Shown: piece after piece, positions 1 to 7,894 of the stretch
How the letters are laid out: every line of letters begins with the position of its first letter
Position numbering within the stretch: position 1 is the stretch's first letter
The notes under the pieces: generated by a model
The model's database searches: none
What the model was told of the DNA's origin: nothing
What the model saw: only the letters and a program-made list of their open reading frames with translations
Source of the DNA: DATJGF01 sp035495315
GTDB taxonomy: Bacteria > Verrucomicrobiota > Verrucomicrobiia > Limisphaerales > UBA8199
Assembly (NCBI GenBank): GCA_035495315.1
Contig: DATJGF010000242.1
Coordinates: 36,660-100,659 of the forward strand
Direction: 5' to 3'
Length of the DNA stretch: 64,000 nt
Position numbers and translations under genes: made by a program

Positions 1-268
1 GCTGATTGAGATATTCTTCAATGCGCTGCGCCTTGCGCAACAGATAAGGCGTCTGCTGATTGGAGACCTCGACGAATTTCTTCAGCGCCTTCATGATTTG
101 CTTAAATTCCTCCGCGAATTTCGCGTGTTCCTGGTCTGACCAGGTGTCGCCTAAGGCGGCGAAGCGGGCCTGCAACGAGGCGACCTTGTCTTGCAGATCC
201 GCGTTGAAGCGTTTCAATTCGTCGGCAAACCGCCGCACTTGCTCGGGATCCATTATTGCCTGCGCCAT
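1..268 (-). CDS. WXG100-like small helical protein (partial, 3' end outside window)
   Basis: Read on the minus strand from ATG at 268-266, with AGAGAAAG just upstream as a ribosome binding site, the frame stays open to the window edge (89 residues seen). It is almost entirely charged helix. A central turn LGDTWSDQEHAKF resembles the helix-turn-helix centre of WXG100 (ESAT-6-like) proteins, with Asp where the canonical Gly of W-x-G stands. WXG100 proteins are small helical hairpins exported by type VII systems or used as partners of LXG-type toxins. No type VII ATPase (EccC/FtsK) is visible here. The neighbour is a divergently transcribed TPR-AAA ATPase. The family call rests on the motif, helix pattern and size. 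It could be an unrelated coiled-coil protein. Confidence 0.55.
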   Translation of the reverse strand, partial: MAQAIMDPEQVRRFADELKRFNADLQDKVASLQARFAALGDTWSDQEHAKFAEEFKQIMKALKKFVEVSNQQTPYLLRKAQRIEEYLNQ

Positions 269-600
269 AAATCCATCTTTCTCTTGATCCGCGGCTTGCC
301 TGGGGCCAGCCGGTGAAGAATTGCTCTTCTGAATACCCTAACCTGCCCGCTTTTAGGTCAATTCGCAAACGTTAATGCGCCAAGGAGTAACGAGAGCTAA
401 TGGCTCAAAAACTGCTCTTTAAAAACTGTGAATTGCTCTCCCTTCAATGACTCTGTTTACCTTCGGATTACCACAAAATGGTTTCCTAACGACGCTGGCC
501 TATTTTGCCGATACCCTGAAAAGAATGGACCCCGTACAGATTCTGCCTCCATTCCTCTGCTTGACCATGTCGTCAGCTTCGGTTCTCTTAATGTTTGCAA
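269..600. other. Divergent intergenic region between the WXG100-like gene and the TPR-AAA gene
   Basis: About 330 bases without a convincing gene. It must carry the promoters for both divergent genes. A 16-codon reading frame starts at 400 behind AAGGAG but has no recognisable content. TTGACC at about 562 could be a -35 box but has no good -10 partner. No repeat or stable hairpin stands out. Confidence 0.4.
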
Positions 601-1965
601 ATGAGTAAAGGCCCGGACCCCGATCCACCCGCTGACGATGCCCTGCAAGCTTTGCGGGAGGCACTGCGCGTATCACCAAACAATATCGCCTTGCGTCAGC
701 ATCTCGCTGAGACCTTGCTCGCTCACGGCCAGGCCGAAGAGGCCGAAAAAGAGTATCGTGAGGCCCTGAGCCAAGCCCCCAACAGTGTTGGATTAAAGCT
801 CGGGTTAGCCCGCTCGTTCTATCAACAGAACAAGCAAAGTCACGCGTTGGTGATTATCGAAGACCTCGTCAAAAACCCTTCTGCCCCGGCGCGAGCGTTT
901 CTGTTCCATGCACGGTTGTTGGCCGGGATCGGCGAGATATCGCAAGCCGTTTCACAATACCGCCAGGCCATTGAAATGGATGGAGCGGTGGCTGACGCGG
1001 AGTTTGCCAACCGCCTGGGAATCGGCGCGAGCGAAGCGGAGAGCGAAGTTGTTGAAGGCAAAGTTCGCGCTGCGTGGGAAGGCGAGCCAACCAACACGGC
1101 TCGCGAGATTGAACGACCCAAAATCACCTTCCAGGACGTTGGTGGTATGGAAAAACTGAAAGAGGAGATTCGGATGAAGATCATCCACCCTCTGACGCAT
1201 CCGGAACTCTACAAGGCGTATGGCAAACAGATTGGTGGCGGGATTCTCATGTACGGCCCACCGGGTTGTGGAAAGACCTATCTCGCCCGGGCGACTGCCG
1301 GGGAAATCAAAGCCAGTTTCATTGCCGTCGGCATCAATGACGTGCTCGATATGTGGATCGGCAATAGCGAGCGAAATCTCCACGAGCTGTTCGAACAGGC
1401 CCGGAATCATACCCCGTGTGTTCTGTTCTTCGATGAGGTCGATGCCCTTGGTGCCAGCCGATCCGACATGCGCCACCACGCCGGGCGCCAATTGATTAAC
1501 CAGTTTTTGGCGGAGATGGATGGCGTGAAAACCTCGAACGAAGGTGTGCTCATTCTTGCGGCCACCAACGCGCCGTGGCACCTCGATTCGGCTTTTCGCC
1601 GGCCCGGCCGATTTGATCGCATCCTGTTCGTCCCGCCGCCGGATAGTGCTGCCCGAGCGGCTATCCTGCGCCTGCATTGCCGCGGCAAGCCAATCGAAGA
1701 CCTCGACTATGAACATCTAGCCAAGAAAACTCAGGATTTCTCCGGTGCCGACCTCAAAGCCGTGATCGACGTCGCGATCGAGAAAAAATTGGGTGAGGCG
1801 TTGAAGGCTGGAATACCCAAGCCGCTTTCGACCAAGGACCTGGTTTCGGCGGCAGACTCTTTGAAGGCCACCACCAAAGAATGGTTCGCCACCGCCCGCA
1901 ATTACGCGCTCTATTCCAACCAGGGGGGCATTTACGACGATATCCTGCAGTATTTGAAGCTGTGA
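601..1965 (+). CDS. TPR-AAA+ ATPase
   Basis: Protein of 454 residues. Residues about 10-125 form TPR-like helical repeats. Residues about 170-400 form one AAA+ module of the FtsH/p97/katanin type: Walker A GPPGCGKT (219-226), Walker B VLFFDE (274-279) and a second region of homology RRPGRFDR with the arginine fingers. There is no protease or membrane domain, so it is probably a cytosolic remodelling ATPase that uses its TPRs to pick clients. ATG 601 is preferred over a TTG two codons upstream. It overlaps the next gene by 4 bases, which implies translational coupling. A TPR N-domain before an AAA module is also the plan of EccA of mycobacterial type VII systems, but EccA's AAA is of the CbxX class, so this is an analogy only. 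Confidence 0.85.
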   Translation: MSKGPDPDPPADDALQALREALRVSPNNIALRQHLAETLLAHGQAEEAEKEYREALSQAPNSVGLKLGLARSFYQQNKQSHALVIIEDLVKNPSAPARAFLFHARLLAGIGEISQAVSQYRQAIEMDGAVADAEFANRLGIGASEAESEVVEGKVRAAWEGEPTNTAREIERPKITFQDVGGMEKLKEEIRMKIIHPLTHPELYKAYGKQIGGGILMYGPPGCGKTYLARATAGEIKASFIAVGINDVLDMWIGNSERNLHELFEQARNHTPCVLFFDEVDALGASRSDMRHHAGRQLINQFLAEMDGVKTSNEGVLILAATNAPWHLDSAFRRPGRFDRILFVPPPDSAARAAILRLHCRGKPIEDLDYEHLAKKTQDFSGADLKAVIDVAIEKKLGEALKAGIPKPLSTKDLVSAADSLKATTKEWFATARNYALYSNQGGIYDDILQYLKL

Positions 1966-3239
1966 ATCCGAACCTGCAGCGCGCGCTGCTGCTCTATGAT
2001 CAGTCCCGTCACCTCTTGGCCGAAGCCGAACTGCGTCAGGCGCTGGCCGACGATCCGCATGAATCCTTCGCCCATGCTTTGCTCGGACTATGCCTCGCCA
2101 ATCGCGAACAATTCGGCCCCGCCACCGAAGAGGCGCAGCAGGCCATTCATTTAGCGCCTGATTCCGCCTTTGCACATTACGCTCTGGCCAGCATTCTACA
2201 CGATCGGCACCGTAACACCGAAGCGCTCGCCGCCATTAATGAAGCGTTGCGCCTCGACGTGTCCGAGCCCAATTTCTTTGCTCTCCTATCGGCGATTCAT
2301 ATCAGCGAAAAGCAATGGCAAGAGGCCCTCGTCGCTGCCGAACAGGGTTTAGAGCTTAACTCCGAGCACGTCGGTTGCACTAATCTCCGCGCGATCGCCC
2401 TGGTAAACCTCGGCCGTAAGGACGAGGCGGGTGCGACCATCGCCGCCGCATTGGCTAAAGATCCCGACAACTCCATTACCCACGCCAACCAGGGCTGGAC
2501 ATTGCTCCAGCAAGGAAAACCCAAGGAAGCCCTCGAACATTTTCGTGAAGCGCTCCGGCTCGATCCCGAAAATGAATGGGCCCGCCAGGGGATCATCGAA
2601 GCACTCAAGGCGCGTCATCTTATCTACGCGGTAATGCTGCGGTACTTTTTCTGGATGTCTCGCCTCAGCCGGCGCGCCCAATGGGGGGTTATTCTTGCCG
2701 GCTATTTCGGAAATCAGGCTCTGGGGAGCGTTGCGGCTGCCAGTCCGGCCCTGGCACCGTGGGTCCTGCCCTTGCGCATCCTTTATGTCACCTTCGTGCT
2801 GCTAACCTGGACCGCGGTTCCCATATTCAATCTTTTATTGCGGCTCAATCGGTTCGGCCGGCTCGCCTTATCTCGCGAACAAATCGTCGCTTCCAATTGG
2901 ATCGGCGGTTGCCTGCTGTTGGCGCTGTTAGCCCTCGCCGGGTGCCTGTTCTATTCCTTTGATTCTCCCTTCGTGCTGGCCGCACTGGTATTTGGGTTCC
3001 TGGTCATTCCACTTGCCGGGACGTTTCGCTGCTGCGAGGGCTGGCCGCGCAAAATGATGGCGATTTATACCGGTGCGATGGCAGCCGCCGGCCTGGGCGG
3101 ATTATTGATAGTTTGCGCCGACCCGAAGGCGAAGGCGCCTCCATCGCTGGGGATAGCCCTGATCGGATTGTTTTTTCTCGGAGCGATTGGCTCCGCCTGG
3201 GTCGCTAACATCCTGATCTCCCAACGACCACGACGCTAA
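1962..3239 (+). CDS. TPR protein with C-terminal membrane domain
   Basis: Protein of 425 residues starting at GTG 1962, whose GTGA overlaps the stop of the TPR-AAA gene. Residues about 1-215 hold at least five TPR units (for example the repeated A-x-A-x-x-DP pattern and a final LRLDPENEWAR). Residues about 220-420 hold about six hydrophobic segments, the last ending near the C-terminus with SQRPRR. The N-terminal TPRs most likely face the cytosol and could dock the AAA ATPase encoded just upstream. Catalytic residues are not apparent and the function is unknown. The stop overlaps that of the convergent small gene on the minus strand. Confidence 0.8.
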   Translation: MNPNLQRALLLYDQSRHLLAEAELRQALADDPHESFAHALLGLCLANREQFGPATEEAQQAIHLAPDSAFAHYALASILHDRHRNTEALAAINEALRLDVSEPNFFALLSAIHISEKQWQEALVAAEQGLELNSEHVGCTNLRAIALVNLGRKDEAGATIAAALAKDPDNSITHANQGWTLLQQGKPKEALEHFREALRLDPENEWARQGIIEALKARHLIYAVMLRYFFWMSRLSRRAQWGVILAGYFGNQALGSVAAASPALAPWVLPLRILYVTFVLLTWTAVPIFNLLLRLNRFGRLALSREQIVASNWIGGCLLLALLALAGCLFYSFDSPFVLAALVFGFLVIPLAGTFRCCEGWPRKMMAIYTGAMAAAGLGGLLIVCADPKAKAPPSLGIALIGLFFLGAIGSAWVANILISQRPRR

Positions 3240-3442
3240 GCAGGGCTCCCTTCAACACATCCTTCGGCTTTCAATGTTTCCCTCCGCGCGAGGATATCCT
3301 TGGCGATGGCTATCAGTTCTTCCGGCGTCAATTCATCTTCGAACAATGCAAAGCTTCGGCCGCTGGTTTTCGCGTAAAGCCTCCGTGCCCCTACCTCATA
3401 CACTTCAATCGCGTGCGGCAAATTCTGGTCCAACTCTATCAT
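3236..3442 (-). CDS. Small hypothetical protein
   Basis: A 68-residue frame on the minus strand. ATG 3442 is the best start by content (MIELDQNLPHAIEVYEVGAR...), although its purine-rich AGAAGGG sits too close for a good ribosome binding site. The middle reads as a short beta sheet followed by a charged helix (ELTPEELIAIAKDILARRE). It lies downstream of lipA in the same direction and its stop overlaps the convergent TPR gene. Family not recognised. Confidence 0.5.
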   Translation of the reverse strand: MIELDQNLPHAIEVYEVGARRLYAKTSGRSFALFEDELTPEELIAIAKDILARRETLKAEGCVEGSPA

Positions 3443-3557
3443 CCCTTCTCTGTACGACTTGGAAACAATGATGCGCAACTGGCAGTTATCAAAAGTTATG
3501 CACCGGTTATTCACGAAGTACGCTGCACGGCGATTTAAAACGGACGAATGGAGCCTA

Positions 3558-4463
3558 CTAGAGCGACCAAGAATTCTGCGACACAGGCACTGAAAACTCC
3601 TCCGCATGGTACGAGCTCCGAACCATCGGGCCGCTGGCCACGTGCAGGAATCCCATCGTCCGCGCGCGCTGTCCGTACTCCTCGAACTTTACCGGCGGAA
3701 TAAATTCAACCACCGGCAAGTGCTTGAGGGTCGGTTGAAGGTATTGCCCCAGCGTCAGGATGTCGCAGCCGATGCGCCTTAGGTCAGCCAAGGCGACAAC
3801 CAGCTCTGACTCGGTTTCTCCCAGCCCGAGCATTAGACCGGACTTGGTGTAAATGCGGTCCCCTGCCCTATCCTTGACCTTGCGCAGCACGGCGAGGGAG
3901 CGTTCGTAGGTTGCTCGTGAACGCACGGTCGGCGTGAGCCGCCGGACGGTCTCGAGATTGTGGTTGAAGATATGCGGCCGAGCCGCGAGCACAGCATCGA
4001 TCGCAGCATCGCGGTCGTTAAAGTCCGGCGTCAAGACTTCGATTACCGTCTCCGGGTTCATTGCCCGCACCGCCTCGATGGTTCGGCGGAAATGGTCGGC
4101 GCCGCCATCCGCCAAATCGTCTCGAGCAACTGCGGTGATGACAACGTGCTTGAGGCCCATGCGCCGTGTGGCCTCCGCAACCCGAGCCGGTTCGTCAGCC
4201 TTAAGCGCCAAGGGTTTGGCGGTACTCACTGCACAAAAACCGCAAGCCCGGGTGCAGCGGTCACCTGCAATCATGAACGTTGCGGTGCCTTTGCTCCAGC
4301 ATTCCCAATGGTTTGGGCACTTGGCGCTTTGACAGACCGTGTGCAGCTTGAGTTCCTCAAGCAAACCACGTGTGTGCGCGAAGGCGTCGGAAGTCGGAAG
4401 CCTAATCCGTAACCACTCAGGCAGGCGGGGGCGAGAAGCCTCAACCAGAAGTGGCGCGGGCAT
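3558..4463 (-). CDS. lipA: Lipoyl synthase
   Basis: Radical SAM enzyme that inserts two sulfurs into protein-bound octanoyl chains to make lipoate on GcvH and the 2-oxoacid dehydrogenases. The 301-residue protein has both expected iron-sulfur motifs: C44/C49/C55 for the auxiliary (sulfur-donor) cluster and C70-x3-C74-x2-C77 for the SAM cluster. The family C-terminal signature RSSYHAEEF is present, and the length is normal. A GAGGAAGA ribosome binding site precedes ATG 4463. The start overlaps the end of the glutaredoxin gene by 23 bases, and gcvH, a direct substrate, lies a few hundred bases upstream in the same direction. No lipB was seen in the window. Confidence 0.95.
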   Translation of the reverse strand: MPAPLLVEASRPRLPEWLRIRLPTSDAFAHTRGLLEELKLHTVCQSAKCPNHWECWSKGTATFMIAGDRCTRACGFCAVSTAKPLALKADEPARVAEATRRMGLKHVVITAVARDDLADGGADHFRRTIEAVRAMNPETVIEVLTPDFNDRDAAIDAVLAARPHIFNHNLETVRRLTPTVRSRATYERSLAVLRKVKDRAGDRIYTKSGLMLGLGETESELVVALADLRRIGCDILTLGQYLQPTLKHLPVVEFIPPVKFEEYGQRARTMGFLHVASGPMVRSSYHAEEFSVPVSQNSWSL

Positions 4464-4719
4464 TCTTCCTCTCCAGTTTGCTCCAAAAATTAGCTAATTG
4501 GTCGGGGCCAAAGTCAGCCAGGATTTCGCCATCGACATCGATCACTGGCGCCAGGTCCTGGCCGGAAATTCGGATCATCTCATCATGGGCGGCTTCATCG
4601 GTGATGACATCAATTGCTTCGTAATCGACACCGCGACCATCAAGCCATCGTGTCGCTTTATAACACCACCCACAATATGGTTTGACAAACAATCGCACCC
4701 GTTTCGGTTTCACAATCAT
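4441..4719 (-). CDS. Glutaredoxin-like thiol-disulfide protein (CGWC)
   Basis: A 92-residue thioredoxin-fold protein. The N-terminal strand leads to the active site C16-G-W-C19, followed by a helix and the DLAPVIDVDGE segment that supplies the cis-proline loop. Size and layout fit glutaredoxin or NrdH-like proteins; CGWC is intermediate between CPYC glutaredoxins and CGPC thioredoxins. Overlap with lipA suggests coupled translation and perhaps a role in thiol or Fe-S handling for lipoyl synthase, which is inference. ATG 4719 is the first start after the hairpin that separates it from gcvH. Confidence 0.85.
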   Translation of the reverse strand: MIVKPKRVRLFVKPYCGWCYKATRWLDGRGVDYEAIDVITDEAAHDEMIRISGQDLAPVIDVDGEILADFGPDQLANFWSKLERKNARATSG

Positions 4720-4784
4720 ACTCTGCTAGAGTCCTGCCAATTTTTCAAATGGTGATTGCGCGATGTGCGCGGGACGCCTGTCCG

Positions 4785-4810
4785 AAAAATTACGGGCTAC
4801 CAACCCGTAA
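4785..4810 (-). terminator. Hairpin plus T5 after gcvH, with an alternative outer stem
   Basis: On the minus strand, 24 bases past the gcvH stop, TTACGGG pairs with CCCGTAA (7 bp, loop TTGGTAG) and is followed directly by TTTTT (4789-4785), the layout of a weak intrinsic terminator. Flanking it, CGCCTGTCCG (4775-4784) and CGGACAGGCG (4811-4820) form a further 10-bp stem around the same hairpin, in which the T tract becomes a bulge. It would lower transcription from gcvH into the glutaredoxin and lipA genes. Confidence 0.55.
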
Positions 4811-4833
4811 CGGACAGGCGCTTCTGATAACCC

Positions 4834-5220
4834 TTACGCCGCACCAATTTGCGCACTGTACTCGGCGGGGCCGAGCAAGCCTTGCAGTTCGCCGGGATTG
4901 GACAAGCGAACCTTAAAAAACCAACCGCCGCCGTAAGGCTCGGTGTTTACGAGCGCAGGATTATCGACGACAGCCTTGTTGACCTCGCTGACTTCCCCGC
5001 TGACTGGAGCGTAAATATCGCTGGCCGTTTTGACCGACTCGACCACGGCGCAAGCCTCTCCGGCCGCTATCTTGCGCCCGGTTTGCGGGAGCTCGACGAA
5101 GACTACATCGGTAAGCTCGTGCTGGGCATGGTCTGTGATACCAACTGTCGCCGTCTGGCCATCCACCCGCACCCATTCATGCGATTTTGCGTACTTCAGA
5201 TCCGCTGGAACATTCGCCAT
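4834..5220 (-). CDS. gcvH: Glycine cleavage system H protein
   Basis: A 128-residue carrier that shuttles the aminomethyl group between the P, T and L proteins on a lipoyl arm. The lipoyl lysine is K64 in VESVKTASDIYAPVSG, the standard motif. The N-terminus KYAKSHEWV and the C-terminal EY...A segment are typical, and the length is normal. It lies 62 bases downstream of gcvT and upstream of lipA, which modifies it. No gcvP is present in this window. Confidence 0.96.
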   Translation of the reverse strand: MANVPADLKYAKSHEWVRVDGQTATVGITDHAQHELTDVVFVELPQTGRKIAAGEACAVVESVKTASDIYAPVSGEVSEVNKAVVDNPALVNTEPYGGGWFFKVRLSNPGELQGLLGPAEYSAQIGAA

Positions 5221-5282
5221 AAGATTATTGCTTCCGGCTGCCCGGCTCGCTTACTTATTCCTATAAAGGAGCGAAAGCAAGG

Positions 5283-6422
5283 TCAATTCACTTTTCGATA
5301 AATCGGCTTCGCCACCACCACCGCCGGCGCTCGCTTTTCCCGAATCTCTATCCCGAGCGGCGTCTCCGGTTTGGCGAACTCGGGTCTCACATAGCCAAGT
5401 CCAATGCCTATACCCAGTGAGGGGCTCTGGGTCCCGCTGGTCACCTCTCCCAGCCGAACCGCGCTGGTTTCGGTGCTCCAGATCGGGTACTGAGGCCGAG
5501 GCGGTGCCGTTCTCCCCGTCATTTTGAACGCAACCAACTTCTTGCCTGGACCATTCGCCTTCTGTTGCGATAGCACCTCGCGGCCAATAAAGTTTCCCTT
5601 GTCCAGCGCGACGAAAAAGCCCAACCCGGCCTCGATGGGACTCGTGTTTTCGTCCAATTCGTGCCCGTAGAGAGGATAGCACACTTCCGTGCGCAACGTA
5701 TCGCGCGCACCCAAACCGGCTGGCTTCAAACCCGAAGCGCGTCCCTTTTCCAGGATGTCGAACCAGACGGCTTCGATCACTTGGGCCAGGGCCACAATTT
5801 CGAATCCGTCTTCGCCGGTATAACCGGTGCGTCCAACCCAGACTGTAGCGGCTCCAAAAGCAAATTTGCCAATCTGGTTTTTCTTTAAATGGCTAGGCTG
5901 TTTGACGATGGTGCCGCCCGTAGCCCCAGCCGGGAAACAGCTATCAATGAACTCAACAACGCGCGGTCCTTGAACCGCCACGGCGCTTTGTTCGTCCGAC
6001 GCATTCTTTACTCTCACCCCATTCATCCGGCTCGATGCGTTCCATTGTTTCTCCAGCCAGGCGACATCGTCAGGGATTCGAGCGGCGTTGATAATCAGCA
6101 AATACTCGTCGGCCGCCAAACGATACGCATACAAGTCATCGATCACCCCCCCCCGTTCATTGCACATCAAAGTGTAATGGCCCTGACCTACACTCAGCTT
6201 GCGAATGTCGTTGGTGAGTATTTCGTTCAGAAACGTTTCTGCCGCCGGCCCGCTCAGCAACACCTCCCCCATGTGGGATATGTCGAAGATACCCGCCGCC
6301 TGCCGCACCGCCAGGTGCTCGTCCATAATGCTGGTGTACTGGACCGGCATTTCCCAGCCGCCAAATTCAATCAGCCTGCCGCCGAGTTTTTGATGCGCGC
6401 TAAAAAGCGGAGTCCGTTTCAT
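5283..6422 (-). CDS. gcvT: Glycine cleavage system T protein (aminomethyltransferase)
   Basis: The 379-residue protein transfers the methylene group from the aminomethylated H protein to tetrahydrofolate, releasing ammonia. The start KRTPLFSAHQKLGGRLIEF, the FDISHMGEV motif, ARDTLRTEVCYPLYGHEL and the C-terminal Y-V..E...P-G barrel segment are all characteristic. Length is normal. The start is ATG 6422. No glycine riboswitch was recognised on the correct strand in the 164 bases upstream. Confidence 0.96.
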   Translation of the reverse strand: MKRTPLFSAHQKLGGRLIEFGGWEMPVQYTSIMDEHLAVRQAAGIFDISHMGEVLLSGPAAETFLNEILTNDIRKLSVGQGHYTLMCNERGGVIDDLYAYRLAADEYLLIINAARIPDDVAWLEKQWNASSRMNGVRVKNASDEQSAVAVQGPRVVEFIDSCFPAGATGGTIVKQPSHLKKNQIGKFAFGAATVWVGRTGYTGEDGFEIVALAQVIEAVWFDILEKGRASGLKPAGLGARDTLRTEVCYPLYGHELDENTSPIEAGLGFFVALDKGNFIGREVLSQQKANGPGKKLVAFKMTGRTAPPRPQYPIWSTETSAVRLGEVTSGTQSPSLGIGIGLGYVRPEFAKPETPLGIEIREKRAPAVVVAKPIYRKVN

Positions 6423-6555
6423 GATGTTTTCGAAAACCTGGAGCGTTCCACTGTTGGTTAAGCCGCCACTCCAGACCTCAGCGCTGGAAGATAATTCTCT
6501 CAGGAAAACGTGTAAAGGCGTTTACCACTCAGCGGCTTCCGCCTATTTCCTGGTT

Positions 6556-6585
6556 AGGATTTCGAGCTGCGAATTTCGGATTTCC
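6556..6585. repeat. Degenerate GGATTTC-type short repeat
   Basis: About 30 bases made of GGATTTCG/GAATTTCG units, directly after the diflavin-reductase stop codon. The same unit forms the longer arrays at 9161-9189 and 9321-9350, so this is a decayed member of one family of intergenic repeats. Confidence 0.45.
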
Positions 6586-6586
6586 C

Positions 6587-7777
6587 TCAATACACGTCCC
6601 TTAAATACCGGCGCTCGGTCCGCATCAAGGTGACACTGACATACTCGGCCGCGGCATCGGCCGACAAGCCGCCTTCTTTCTGCGCGATCTCGATCAACGC
6701 CTGATGCACATCCTTCGCCATGTGTTTGGCATCGCCGCAGACATAAAAGTATGCCCCGTTTTGCAGCCAGTTCCAAAGTTCCTTTGCCTGCTCAAGCATC
6801 CGATTCTGGACATAAATCTTGTAGGATTGGTCGCGGGAAAAGGCGACATCGACCCGATGCAGTTTGCCCTGCTTCTGATAATTCAGCAGTTCTTCCCCAT
6901 ACAGAAAATCGGTCGCTCGACGTTGCTCGCCAAAAAACAGCCAATTGCGGCCAGTCGCGCCTTCAACAATTCGTTGCTCTAGGAAAGCTCGAAACGGAGC
7001 GACTCCGGCGCCTGGCCCAACCATGATAATGTCGGTCGTGCCATTCTTAGGCAGACGGAACGTGCGTGATTCCTGAACATAAATGGGGATATTCTTGACG
7101 AACATATCGGCATGGTCCGCTAGAAAACCCGAGGCCAGTCCTTTTTTGGCCCGTCCATGCGTGTCGTAGCGCACTACCGCGACACACAGATGCACCTCCC
7201 CCGGATGGGCCTGCAACGAGGAAGCGATTGAATACAACCGCGGCGCTACTGGCGTCAGTTGAGCCAAAAAGGCTTCCGGCGATTCGAAAGTCGCTTCGTC
7301 AAAATCCATCAAGACATCCACGTAATCGCGGGTATCGATGTACTCGCAAAGCAGATCACTGTTGTCGAGAATCTCCATCAGGCGGTTCCGCTGTTCGCCT
7401 TGCGGAATTCGCTGCGCCAGGCCGCTCACCACTTTCCGGTTGGCGCGGTTGACAATGTAGTCTTTCAGCAGCGCCTGTCGGAAGGTGGTCATTTGGCCGC
7501 GAGGATCCTTCACCGGCGCTTTCGGATCGAATTCCAACAGCGCAATGACCTCATCCACCAATCCAGGCGAATTCGATCCGAAAGCGCCCAGGGAATCGCC
7601 GGGGGTATAAGTCAAGCCGCTGCCGGCCAGATTCAACACAAAGTGCCGCGTATCTTTCAAGGATCCGGGCGCCGTGAGGCGATCATGGCGGATCAACTCG
7701 GCCAAAAATGGATTCTTCCGCGAATACACGGTTGCCGCCGTTGCGGCGGGTGGGGCCGTCTGGGTGGAGTCACTCAT
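6587..7777 (-). CDS. CysJ-type FAD/NADPH reductase lacking the flavodoxin domain
   Basis: The 396-residue protein matches the reductase half of sulfite reductase flavoprotein and cytochrome P450 reductases: a connecting domain (about 20-180), FAD-binding motif RLYSIASS (about 200), and an NADPH domain with GPGAGVAPFRAFLEQR, FFGEQRR..DFLYGEEL and YVCGDAKHMAKDV. The terminal tyrosine stacks on FAD in this family. The FMN/flavodoxin domain normally present at the N-terminus is missing, and the protein starts with a short Ala/Thr-rich segment. It would therefore need a separate flavodoxin or ferredoxin partner. In PVC genomes such proteins are often annotated as sulfite reductase subunit alpha. 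No sulfite reductase hemoprotein is adjacent. Confidence 0.9.
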   Translation of the reverse strand: MSDSTQTAPPAATAATVYSRKNPFLAELIRHDRLTAPGSLKDTRHFVLNLAGSGLTYTPGDSLGAFGSNSPGLVDEVIALLEFDPKAPVKDPRGQMTTFRQALLKDYIVNRANRKVVSGLAQRIPQGEQRNRLMEILDNSDLLCEYIDTRDYVDVLMDFDEATFESPEAFLAQLTPVAPRLYSIASSLQAHPGEVHLCVAVVRYDTHGRAKKGLASGFLADHADMFVKNIPIYVQESRTFRLPKNGTTDIIMVGPGAGVAPFRAFLEQRIVEGATGRNWLFFGEQRRATDFLYGEELLNYQKQGKLHRVDVAFSRDQSYKIYVQNRMLEQAKELWNWLQNGAYFYVCGDAKHMAKDVHQALIEIAQKEGGLSADAAAEYVSVTLMRTERRYLRDVY

Positions 7778-7894
7778 ACGTTGCGTTTAAGCAGGGCCAA
7801 CAGCGTCATAGTTGTTTTCGACAATTAATACTTATCATAACCGTCCCTGCTTAGCAATTGGAAGGACAAGGGCCGCGGTCGCGGTACCTTCTAA

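Noticed and set aside
400..450. 16-codon frame behind AAGGAG in the divergent region at the left edge.
   Set aside because: Spacing to the AAGGAG is long and the peptide has no features; probably chance.
601..1965. A second FtsH protease.
   Set aside because: It has the FtsH-like AAA module but no transmembrane segment and no HExxH site; the N-terminus is TPR.
6480..6530. CTCTCAGGAAAA sequence near gcvT, reminiscent of a glycine riboswitch.
   Set aside because: It lies on the plus strand, opposite to gcvT, and the matching GGAGAG and GAAGG..GCAA parts of the aptamer are not present.
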